Positions 43,081-51,410 of a stretch of DNA of 64,000 nucleotides are shown here, piece after piece. The stretch lies in contig JAFVDW010000018.1 of NCBI GenBank assembly GCA_017478245.1, positions 1-64,000 of the forward strand, written 5' to 3'. Positions within the stretch are counted from its first letter, which is position 1. Every line of letters begins with the position of its first letter. The translations under genes and the position numbers were made by a program. The DNA is from Lachnospiraceae bacterium (GTDB lineage: Bacteria; Bacillota; Clostridia; Lachnospirales; Lachnospiraceae). The notes beneath the pieces are model-generated. The model was not told where the DNA came from. It searched no databases and worked only from the letters and a program-made list of their open reading frames with translations.

Positions 43081-44577
43081 TTATTGTTTGCCCTTTATCC
43101 GTTGTAATACGTTTGCCCAATCGCACTGACATAGCATATATATACTATATGCCACCGGCACGGTCCACAATGGCTCGATACTGTACTTATATCTCCCCTG
43201 GCTTTCTATAATGAGACTCACCATCATGCCGCCCAAAATACACAGCAGCATAAAGAAAATATCTTTATTTCTCACTGTCACTGCAGAAATGACGATTCCA
43301 ATCAGCATAAACAGATAAAAAAAGGTATCCAGACCGATGGCAGCTCCTATGACATCTGCAAATTGTTCATACTCCTCTTTGTCAAGCCCCTTTTCAAACG
43401 CCCAAAAGAACATGACGGAATCATTTTCATATGCCATTTTCGCTTTCCGCAGCAGTAAATTGGGCATTTTTTTATAATCCGCCCGTATCCTCTCCCACAG
43501 AATCTCCATAGCCATTTTGTTGGTTTGAGCAAAATCAAAGTCATTGTCCTCAGCCATCTGCATATATTCCGCGATCAATGCCTCATTATAATCGCCCGGT
43601 GCATCCGGTGCCAACGTGGTGTACATTTGCTTATAGATTACACCATCATTGTTGACTTCTATTCCCAACTCATGCTCTGCAAGGCTCACCACACCCTTCT
43701 GCACAATACCTCTTCCAAATATACACAGAATCATGCAAAGAATCAATATGACTCTCTGTGGATTGGTATAGGTAATCAGCAGATACAGCGAACAGATTAT
43801 GCTTGCTACCAGAATCACCGCTGCCCAGTCTTTGAAAAAAGCAGTGGCTCCACAGAGCAAGCCTATGCCAACACTTTCCAACAAGATATACCCTATTCTT
43901 GTGTCTTTTAAGGATACAATCTGTTCTATCTGTGACCGCAGCGTAATAACCCACAGGATGATATAAACGGTCAACAATGCCGCCACATGCTCTTCACTGA
44001 CAATGGAGGTATATATCGTCTGTGCCGGCCAGAGCGCATATAGAATGCCTGCCTCTAATCCCACTTCGGCACAAGCCACCTTTTTACCAATCAGATAAAC
44101 CCCGCATGTCACAAATGATACACACACACATTGAAAAATAAGGATTTTGGTCTGTGAATTCATGTGGAAGGTGTGTAACAAAAACGGATAGATAAATTTG
44201 TGCAAAAAAATCCTATAGTATTCCAACCGATCTGAAAACACTCCACTTTGTGCTTCAGATAACACCACCCCAAAATCGCTTACCTGTGTAATATGTTTAT
44301 CCACCAAAAGACAATAGCCACACCGAACCACAAACGTCAGCACCCCCAGAAAAAAAGGTGTCCACTCCGGTACAGTGACTTGCCGGGAGCGAAACAAGTG
44401 CCTGATGCACACCACCAACACGCCCCACACAACTAATGCCAAACAGATTCCCGGTATATGATACGCAAAAGATGAAAACCAGATAAACATCCCCAAAAAA
44501 ACTATCAGTGCAATAAACATAAGTCTTCCCAACACTTTTTCCGCTCCGGTTTTCCAATTATGATTGTTTTGAGACAT
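43081..44577 (-). CDS. Polytopic GT-C glycosyltransferase-like protein (ArnT/PMT type)
   Basis: This 498-aa membrane protein has about 11 spans. The first external loop reads HITQVSDFGVVLSEAQSG, an Asp in the GT-C catalytic position, followed by YYRIFLHKFIYPFLL. Later spans contain LYALWPAQTIYTSIVSEEH, a conserved GT-C segment. A C-terminal loop of about 100 residues between the last spans is hydrophilic. The donor is probably a polyprenyl-phosphate sugar; the acceptor is unknown. The ATG at 44577 follows AGGAG by eight bases, and a start at 44601 is less likely. It is the final gene of the operon that begins at 61320. Confidence 0.75.
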   Translation of the reverse strand: MSQNNHNWKTGAEKVLGRLMFIALIVFLGMFIWFSSFAYHIPGICLALVVWGVLVVCIRHLFRSRQVTVPEWTPFFLGVLTFVVRCGYCLLVDKHITQVSDFGVVLSEAQSGVFSDRLEYYRIFLHKFIYPFLLHTFHMNSQTKILIFQCVCVSFVTCGVYLIGKKVACAEVGLEAGILYALWPAQTIYTSIVSEEHVAALLTVYIILWVITLRSQIEQIVSLKDTRIGYILLESVGIGLLCGATAFFKDWAAVILVASIICSLYLLITYTNPQRVILILCMILCIFGRGIVQKGVVSLAEHELGIEVNNDGVIYKQMYTTLAPDAPGDYNEALIAEYMQMAEDNDFDFAQTNKMAMEILWERIRADYKKMPNLLLRKAKMAYENDSVMFFWAFEKGLDKEEYEQFADVIGAAIGLDTFFYLFMLIGIVISAVTVRNKDIFFMLLCILGGMMVSLIIESQGRYKYSIEPLWTVPVAYSIYMLCQCDWANVLQRIKGKQ

Positions 44578-44604
44578 CACCACATCTCCTCTCCTATCCA
44601 CCTG

Positions 44605-46089
44605 TCAGAATTTCACAAGCTCCTCCAAATTGGTTCTATCCGTGTAGACGCCATCAATTCCTCTATCCCTGTAGTATGTGATATCCTCCGGCTCGTTCAG
44701 TGTATGTATCCAAACCTCCAGACCATAGCCATGAAGCGTACATTGCAGCTCCTCGCTCCACCAATTAAAGGGCAGAACCACCACAGGTATATCGTGCTCC
44801 ACACAGAATTCTCCCAACTCATCCAATCTGTCAGTTCCTCTCTGATACAGCGTGTAAATATAGTTGTCAAAATCCATGACACTGCTGACGCCCTCATACA
44901 TATCATCATTGTAGATTTGAACAATGAAATGCTTTTGAAGCCTTCTCTGCTCCTCTTTAGAATACCCCGATAATTTTTCCCGAATCAACGTAAACTGTTC
45001 TATGGCATCATGATAGTCACCGGATTTGGAATCTGTCACAATATAAATATCCGGATGCTCCAGCATAAGCGCAAGCAAATCGTCCATATCCAGAGTTGTG
45101 TATGTACCATATATTTTGGCTTCTTTAAACTCCTGCAGAGTGGGAGCCTCTCCATTCTCATACGCGGGAAGACCATGGGGCGATGCCCAATCATGCCAAA
45201 GCACGATCTCACCATCCGAGGTCATGCAAAAATCCACCTCAAACACCTTGTGACCACCTTCATAGGATGCCTCAAACGCCTCATATGAGTTGGTATAACT
45301 ATTCTCACCTATTTTGCCCATGGCATGCACCACATATGTATTTTGCTTGTACCACAGATGTGCATCCCTATAGGTACAAATTCCCCAATAAAGCAGCAGC
45401 CCTGTCGCCGCTGCCGCACCAATCACCCAAGCCTCTTTCTTTCGTTTCACGGAAAACAGCCAGACTAAGAACAACACCCCATCCGCCAACAGACAAATCT
45501 TCACAAGCACAACCAGCCGCTCACGCACCTCTCTAGTCTGCTGATAGGTATAATCCAAAGAAGTAAATAAGGTACTTCCGTCCGGCAACTCCATAAATAC
45601 GGAGGGCTTTGACGCGTTACGCGTCGTTCCCACCAGAATATAGTCATCCTCCACCATATTTTCCTGACTGATTTCAATGACATATTGCTTGCCCACCTCC
45701 CATACAATGTCCTGTTTGGGATGCGCTGTCAGACAGAAATAATCATTCTTCATATATTGTGGTTCAAAGCTATAGTCGTAAAATACATTTCCCTCTGCAT
45801 CACTGATTCGTACGAAAACTTTTCCCGAAGCTGCAATATCACAATGATAGAAACAGACAATCACCTCATTTAACTGCTCATGTTGGTTGACAAAGTACTG
45901 TCTGATTACGGGGTTACTGTGATTCAATTCGATTCTTTCCGTAGCCGCTCCCAACAAGGTACTCCATATCCTTTTGTTTCTTATCAAATCTGTATTGTCG
46001 CAAGCCACATGCCAATATCCCGCAAGTGCAGCTATCTCAGTCAAAACAATGAGAAGCATGATCAAAATGTCTCTTTTGAGTCTTTTCAT
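44605..46089 (-). CDS. Membrane-anchored glycerophosphodiester phosphodiesterase-like protein
   Basis: This 494-aa protein has an N-terminal span (about 8-28), an extracytoplasmic beta-rich module (about 45-190), two further spans (about 196-245) and a C-terminal GDPD TIM-barrel domain (about 258-494). Barrel motifs are VVHAMGKIGENSYTNSYEAF (the His of the usual HRG; Arg is replaced by Ala), GGHKVFEVDFCMTSDG (metal Glu and Asp), LWHDW (second His) and GIDGVYTDRTN near the end. The fold is clear but the first motif is altered, so specificity may differ from enzymes that cut glycerophosphodiesters. The beta module resembles the one in the LTA-synthase-like protein encoded 11 bp upstream, suggesting that both work on the same phosphoglycerol-bearing polymer. 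Confidence 0.85.
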   Translation of the reverse strand: MKRLKRDILIMLLIVLTEIAALAGYWHVACDNTDLIRNKRIWSTLLGAATERIELNHSNPVIRQYFVNQHEQLNEVIVCFYHCDIAASGKVFVRISDAEGNVFYDYSFEPQYMKNDYFCLTAHPKQDIVWEVGKQYVIEISQENMVEDDYILVGTTRNASKPSVFMELPDGSTLFTSLDYTYQQTREVRERLVVLVKICLLADGVLFLVWLFSVKRKKEAWVIGAAAATGLLLYWGICTYRDAHLWYKQNTYVVHAMGKIGENSYTNSYEAFEASYEGGHKVFEVDFCMTSDGEIVLWHDWASPHGLPAYENGEAPTLQEFKEAKIYGTYTTLDMDDLLALMLEHPDIYIVTDSKSGDYHDAIEQFTLIREKLSGYSKEEQRRLQKHFIVQIYNDDMYEGVSSVMDFDNYIYTLYQRGTDRLDELGEFCVEHDIPVVVLPFNWWSEELQCTLHGYGLEVWIHTLNEPEDITYYRDRGIDGVYTDRTNLEELVKF

Positions 46090-46100
46090 AACACTCCTTT

Positions 46101-48494
46101 TTAATCCACACTGAAAATATTATAAAACTTTGAATTGCGATCCACGATTCTCATGTATTGCAGCATTTCGTAATCCTTCAGCATATCCTCCGGAAGATCA
46201 CTGTACAGAATATATTGTCCCGCATCATCATATACTCCATATTTGCCTATCACAGGAATTTCCTCCCTCTGCTCCAAAAGGAATTTATCATATTCTGACA
46301 TTTCCAATTCAGCGCATTGCAGAATATATCTGCCCAGATAATTGGCACTGATGTCCCCCACCTCTTCAAACTCCGAGTCATAATTCGTCCAGATGACGTA
46401 TGGGGTAACATACTGCATGCTCACCTCCAGATTCGTTCTGTCCTCCATCGCTTTGCCATAAAGCTGCTCATAGAAGCTGTTGGGCAGGGATGGCAAATGA
46501 TCTCCAAACATGACAATCATGGTAGGCTCCTCCACCTGACTAAAATAGGACAACAGATACTCAAAGGCTTTGTCAGACTCATAGATTAAAGACAAATAAG
46601 TGTCGCCCAAAGAGCTTTCAAAGTTCTCTATGGTAATCGCATTGTCAATCGTACCATTGTTGATATCAAAGCCCCCATGATTCTGCATGGTTACGTTAAA
46701 GATAAACAAGCTTTCTTCTCTGTCAAACTGCTCGTAATAGTCGATAATCTTCTGATAATCCGCCTTGTCCGACACATAGCTTCGCAGCAATTCGGCATCC
46801 TCATAATCGTCAAGCGTCAGAAACTCATCAAAGCCCAACGCAGGATACACCTTATGGCGATTCCAGTTTGCCGCCCCATAAGGGTGCATTGCCACCGCAT
46901 AGTATCCATCGGACTGTAAGGTCTTCACCAGACCCTCCTCCTCATCTTTGCACATACTGGAGTAGGGAATGGTTCCCACCGGCAACAACTCCTCCGTATT
47001 GCCTGTCAAAAACTCATACTCCGTAATGCAAGTGTTACCTCCAAAGGTGGAGACATACAGATTGCCTTTCGTTGTATTTTCGGTCAGGCTGTGTATAAAG
47101 GGCATATAATCCTGATTGGTTTCCAGGTTGCCCAACATTCCCAAGTCGCTGAAGCTTTCATTCATGATCACAATCAAATTCTTGGGAATCATGTTATCCT
47201 GTCCATCATCCGGTTCTTCTATGTTCTCAATAATTGCTGCCACCTGCTTATCCGAGTAATTGCCGGGCTTTTTCATAGAGGAGTGCTGTAACACATACAG
47301 ATTGGAATAATACCATCCATGCTTTGAGAAGCTCTCATTCAACAGGAAAAAGTTAAATCCTCTGCCGCCGGGAACTACATTCACAATCAGAATCGCCGCC
47401 GCTCCAATCACTGCCAGGGCTGCTCTTTTCAAAATTTTAGGACGCTGATACCAAGCCTTACATTTTATGTCTATCGTCATCTGTATCAAAATCAAACACA
47501 GTGAAGACAAAATACCGGTATACACCACGGGTGGCACTGCAAATTCATAGGTTCCCGCTACACTCATCGCCGTAGAAAAGGATTTCACATCCGACAGCAG
47601 CAGAACCGTACCGCGGAACTGCAGGACATAGTAATTCGCCAAGGCAATTACCAGATACAAAACAACCGAAATGTAGTAGGACGCCCGCGGCAATAATGCT
47701 CGTAGCATCAGATACAGGGATAGCATCAGCAGACAATTTATATACACATAATTTGTCTTGAGCGCCGTAAGATTTCCATTAAAATTCTCCATATTAAGAA
47801 ACGCCGTAAGCACCATCAGCAAGGCGCCAACGATTGTCCATACTCTTATACACCATTGTTCCTTTGAAACGATTACCAGACAGAAGATAGCCAGTGTCGC
47901 CAACAGCACCATACACCACAGCAGACTGTAGGAAAAATAAGTCCGATAGCTCTGGAACAGATACAATGCGGCTGCTTCGTTTTCTTCACCATCAACGGAT
48001 AGCGTACCGATGGATGCGTGAATATTTGTTGTCGGAACCGCCCGCACAGTGATATCGCTTTCCGGTTGTTCCAAAAATACCCGGATATAATATTCCTTGT
48101 TCTTGTCAAGCTCCTTCTCCACCGAAGCCATCAGACAGAAGGTTTCACCTCCGAGATTGCCCACATTGCCTCCCCAGCTATAGTAAACTTCTCCCCTTGC
48201 ATCCTCAATGATCGTCCATAATTGCACATCATCCTCTGCGGTATAGTTGTCAAAGAGCAGGATAAATTGCACAAGCTTGTCATATCCGGCAGTGAAGGGC
48301 TGCACAAGCTCCCCATCCTTCACCGGAATATTAATAAACTCCGACACACTCTCATGGGTCCAGTACTCATGAGTCTGTTCTTCCCGAATACGCTCACCAT
48401 AGCAAGCTCCCACGACCGCCGTAGCGACCGAAAGCGCCAGAAACATCCCCAACATCACATAAACATATCGCGGTAATGCCTTTATTCCTTTCAT
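46101..48494 (-). CDS. LTA synthase-like phosphoglycerol transferase with extra exported module
   Basis: This 797-aa membrane enzyme has one span near the N-terminus (about 10-30), an extracytoplasmic beta module (about 40-185), a block of spans (about 190-370) and a C-terminal sulfatase-fold domain (about 430-797). Active-site motifs are VIMNESFSDLGML (metal Glu), FGGNTCITEYEFLTG (Thr nucleophile region), MHPYGAANWNRHKV, FIFNVTMQNHGGFD and MIVMFGDHLPSLP (metal Asp-His). It is longer than the other LtaS-like protein at 36023-37987 because of the N-terminal module, which it shares with the adjacent GDPD-like protein. Its likely role is to add phosphoglycerol from phosphatidylglycerol to the glycan built by this operon. 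Confidence 0.88.
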   Translation of the reverse strand: MKGIKALPRYVYVMLGMFLALSVATAVVGACYGERIREEQTHEYWTHESVSEFINIPVKDGELVQPFTAGYDKLVQFILLFDNYTAEDDVQLWTIIEDARGEVYYSWGGNVGNLGGETFCLMASVEKELDKNKEYYIRVFLEQPESDITVRAVPTTNIHASIGTLSVDGEENEAAALYLFQSYRTYFSYSLLWCMVLLATLAIFCLVIVSKEQWCIRVWTIVGALLMVLTAFLNMENFNGNLTALKTNYVYINCLLMLSLYLMLRALLPRASYYISVVLYLVIALANYYVLQFRGTVLLLSDVKSFSTAMSVAGTYEFAVPPVVYTGILSSLCLILIQMTIDIKCKAWYQRPKILKRAALAVIGAAAILIVNVVPGGRGFNFFLLNESFSKHGWYYSNLYVLQHSSMKKPGNYSDKQVAAIIENIEEPDDGQDNMIPKNLIVIMNESFSDLGMLGNLETNQDYMPFIHSLTENTTKGNLYVSTFGGNTCITEYEFLTGNTEELLPVGTIPYSSMCKDEEEGLVKTLQSDGYYAVAMHPYGAANWNRHKVYPALGFDEFLTLDDYEDAELLRSYVSDKADYQKIIDYYEQFDREESLFIFNVTMQNHGGFDINNGTIDNAITIENFESSLGDTYLSLIYESDKAFEYLLSYFSQVEEPTMIVMFGDHLPSLPNSFYEQLYGKAMEDRTNLEVSMQYVTPYVIWTNYDSEFEEVGDISANYLGRYILQCAELEMSEYDKFLLEQREEIPVIGKYGVYDDAGQYILYSDLPEDMLKDYEMLQYMRIVDRNSKFYNIFSVD

Positions 48495-48505
48495 ACGCTC
48501 TCCTT

Positions 48506-50038
48506 TTATCCTTCGGTGTTACTCCCCTCTGCCCGGAAGTAATTTTGTATCTGTTCCCATTCCCTTTTGACCGCATCCGAGTTTCTCGCCATTGCACTGC
48601 ACACAACGGTATTCATCTTTCTGCCCAGATTTGTAGTAAAGTACGGCCGCATCCGATTCACCATAGCCGTAAGCTCTTGTTTTTCTTCGTGCAGGGAGGC
48701 AATCTGCTGATTGAACTGAGCGAGCTGTTGGTTCAGATTCTCAATCAACTGGAAATATTCCCCATTGGTCTGGTTACATTCCTCTATGGTTTTGAGATAA
48801 TGGTTCATGAGTTCTTGACACTCTGCTATCTTGCCCTGCAGCTTCTCCATCTCCTCTGCCATTTCCTCCAACTCTCTGTTCTTCTGTGCCACGGCATCTG
48901 CCTGCTCCTTTGCGTATTCCTTCTCCGGGCTAACCGGTCCGGAGCTGTCCTGCTTACAAATCTTTGCCGTCTCATCATGGACATACAGGTCTTTTTTCAA
49001 CTGCTCTATAATGGGGAGCGACCGCTTTTGATAAGCCGCCAGTGCTGCCTCATCCCAGAGAAGCTCCTCCCCGGATATGCGCACCACTGCCTGCTCTATT
49101 CCATCCAGTCCATCAAAGGAAAACACTTCGCCCCGATAGCCGATTTCCTGCAAAATATGCTCCATTTTCACTTCATACACAATAGGTATAAAAGGAACGT
49201 GCATGGCGATACAGGAAATCATTGCATGCAATCTGGTACACAGCATGCTATCACAGGCGCGTATCTCCTCTTTGAGCTTACCGATGTCTCCTGCATAAAG
49301 AATATGCTGCACACGCGTCTGCTCTCCTACAGAGGATAGAATCATCTCCACCACGTTTTCATCCGGAGAGGTTCCCCCTGAGAGAGAAAACAGCTTTACA
49401 ATGCGTTTCGCGTCTTTCTCCAAATAACCATTGATGACTCCTGCAAGCTGTTGACAATAACGCGCCAACCTGTTTTCATCCGCATAATTCGGTTTTCTGA
49501 CAGATATTCCCAATATATGGGCATTCTTCGTCTCCTGTTCTTCCTTTTTGTCCCAGTGGCTCAAAAAAGCCAAATCCGCCATGGCTCTGATTTCTTTTGC
49601 GGGCAACATCTGCCTAAGCAGCTCTGCTGATCTCTCATCTCTGGGCGCTATGATATCCGCATCCTGCATCAACGCTACAAGCTCACATCTGGTGCCCTCA
49701 CTGTATTCATGAAACAGATTAAAGCCCAGAAATGCCACTTTCCCATTCCCCTGCTTCACAGACTGCACATACGCCTTTCTCTTGGTGTAATCCCCTTTAT
49801 CGGGAAAAATATCTCCTCCCACGCAGATATAGGCATCAAAAAGATTCTTTTGCAGAAACACGTCCGATTCCGGCAAAAGATACAGGTTGGGAATCTGTTG
49901 CGCCCAATCGCGAACCTCCTGCGGATAATACTCCAAAAAAGAGTAGAATTTGCAGGATGAAAACATTCCCGTAATGGTCTCTATAAAAATATCATCACCA
50001 TAATTCTCATCGTAATATGCGTCCAGTAAAATATTCAC
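48506..50038 (-). CDS. Polysaccharide pyruvyltransferase with C-terminal coiled coil
   Basis: This 510-aa protein carries a polysaccharide pyruvyltransferase domain (about 1-335), the CsaB/WcaK-type family that forms ketal-pyruvate on sugars from phosphoenolpyruvate. Visible features are the N-terminal LLDAYYDENYGDDIF glycine loop, YICVGGDIFPDKG, PRDERSAELLRQ, and CTRLHAMISCIAMHVPFI, the family's conserved RLH motif. From about 365 to 480 the sequence is a charged, Gln-rich coiled coil (QKNRELEEMAEEMEKLQ, LIENLNQQLAQFNQQI), then a short basic tail. The coiled coil is not part of the usual family. The GTG at 50038 is preceded by GGAGGTGA. The upstream neighbour is the Wzt-like ATPase, which also ends in a coiled coil. 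Confidence 0.86.
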   Translation of the reverse strand: MNILLDAYYDENYGDDIFIETITGMFSSCKFYSFLEYYPQEVRDWAQQIPNLYLLPESDVFLQKNLFDAYICVGGDIFPDKGDYTKRKAYVQSVKQGNGKVAFLGFNLFHEYSEGTRCELVALMQDADIIAPRDERSAELLRQMLPAKEIRAMADLAFLSHWDKKEEQETKNAHILGISVRKPNYADENRLARYCQQLAGVINGYLEKDAKRIVKLFSLSGGTSPDENVVEMILSSVGEQTRVQHILYAGDIGKLKEEIRACDSMLCTRLHAMISCIAMHVPFIPIVYEVKMEHILQEIGYRGEVFSFDGLDGIEQAVVRISGEELLWDEAALAAYQKRSLPIIEQLKKDLYVHDETAKICKQDSSGPVSPEKEYAKEQADAVAQKNRELEEMAEEMEKLQGKIAECQELMNHYLKTIEECNQTNGEYFQLIENLNQQLAQFNQQIASLHEEKQELTAMVNRMRPYFTTNLGRKMNTVVCSAMARNSDAVKREWEQIQNYFRAEGSNTEG

Positions 50039-50062
50039 TCCCCGTCACCTCCCAGGAAACGC

Positions 50063-51406
50063 CTAATCCTCCATCATCAGCAGATTCACCCGATCAAGCT
50101 CTTCTTCCTTCTCCAGAATCACTGCATTGAGCCGCTCCACCTCATCCTCTTTTTCCTCAACCACATTTTCAAGACGCTGAATCTCCGCATCCTTTTCACT
50201 GATTACCCGATTTACCTCCAACTCTTTCTGGCGTACCACAGAATTGAGTCGTTCAATCTCAAAATTCTTTTCCTTCACTACCAGCTCCAGACGGTTTGCC
50301 TCTCGTTTAAAAAACTCCACTCGTTTCACTTCGATTGGTGTCTCATCCGGCACCGTGGAGTTGGCAACCTCCTGTTGCTTTGCTCTCTCAAGCGCTGCTT
50401 TCTCTTCCAGCTCCCTCTGCTTTTGCAGCTCCGAAGCCGTCTGTTTTTGCAGCTCCTCCAGTGTTTTGGAGGTGTCCTCGCCGGTGTCGCCCTCAAGTCT
50501 CCTTTGTCTACGTTCCTCCCGGCGTCTTTCTATCTCCTGACGTTCTTTACGCCTGCGATTCCTCTTATCCGAATCAGCCTTCTCCTGCTCCTGTTTTGCC
50601 GCGTTTTCTCTCTGCTCCTTTTCCATCTGCTTCCTGAGAAGTCTGCGTTCCTCCATTGCCTCCAGATACTCCTTATGGATATCCACCGGTGTTCCTTCCT
50701 TGCGAATCACTCCGTCCTCTATCCAGATGCTTCGGTCACAGATTCGCTCAATCTGATCGGTGGAATGGGATACAATCACAATGGTGGTTCCGCTGTCCTT
50801 AATCTCCATCAGCTTTTCAAAACACTTCTTCTGAAAGCTGACATCACCCACTCCCAGAATCTCATCTATCAGCAGAATATCCGCGTTCACATTGATTGCC
50901 ACGGAAAATGCCAGCTTCATATACATACCCGAAGAATAGGTGCGGATGGGATTGTTGATATAATCCTGAAGCTCCGAAAACCGGACAATCTCATCCACCC
51001 GCTTGTCTATTTCTTTTCTGGTCAGACCAAAGACTGCCGCATTCAGATAGATATTCTCATAACCGCTTAAGTCAGGATGAAAACCTGCCCCCAGCTCCAA
51101 CAGACTGGACACTCTGCCCTTAATCTCAATATTCCCTCTATCCGGATAAATAATCTTTGTCAAAAGCTTTAAGGTCGTACTCTTTCCGCAGCCATTGCGT
51201 CCAATCAGTCCCACAGCCTCTCCCTGCTTCACCTCAAAGCTGATTCCCTTCAGCACCCATGACTCATCATATCGATTCCGCTCCCGATGCAATACCTTCT
51301 CTTTCAGGTTGTGGCTCTTATCATGATAATTTTTAAATTTTTTATATACATCATTTACTTCTATTACGTTTTGATTTTTCACACTCGTCACCTTGTCCGT
51401 CAACAC
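50063..51406 (-). CDS. Polysaccharide ABC exporter ATPase (Wzt/TagH-like) with long coiled-coil tail
   Basis: This 447-aa protein has an ABC ATPase domain of the Wzt/TagH type in residues about 14-250: Walker A LIGRNGCGKSTTLK, the SLLELGAGFHPDLSGYENIYL segment typical of polysaccharide exporters, signature TYSSGMYMKLA, Walker B ILLIDEILGVGD and the switch His in IVSHS. Instead of the C-terminal carbohydrate-binding beta domain of O-antigen Wzt, the last 190 residues are highly charged coiled coil: an Arg/Lys/Glu-rich helix (about 255-310), a linker, and heptads rich in Glu/Lys/Val (about 375-447). The partner permease is encoded at 56373-57158. A GTG start at 51406 gives this length; a second GTG at 51382 with AAGGTG upstream is equally possible. 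Confidence 0.9.
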   Translation of the reverse strand: MLTDKVTSVKNQNVIEVNDVYKKFKNYHDKSHNLKEKVLHRERNRYDESWVLKGISFEVKQGEAVGLIGRNGCGKSTTLKLLTKIIYPDRGNIEIKGRVSSLLELGAGFHPDLSGYENIYLNAAVFGLTRKEIDKRVDEIVRFSELQDYINNPIRTYSSGMYMKLAFSVAINVNADILLIDEILGVGDVSFQKKCFEKLMEIKDSGTTIVIVSHSTDQIERICDRSIWIEDGVIRKEGTPVDIHKEYLEAMEERRLLRKQMEKEQRENAAKQEQEKADSDKRNRRRKERQEIERRREERRQRRLEGDTGEDTSKTLEELQKQTASELQKQRELEEKAALERAKQQEVANSTVPDETPIEVKRVEFFKREANRLELVVKEKNFEIERLNSVVRQKELEVNRVISEKDAEIQRLENVVEEKEDEVERLNAVILEKEEELDRVNLLMMED

Positions 51407-51410
51407 ACAG

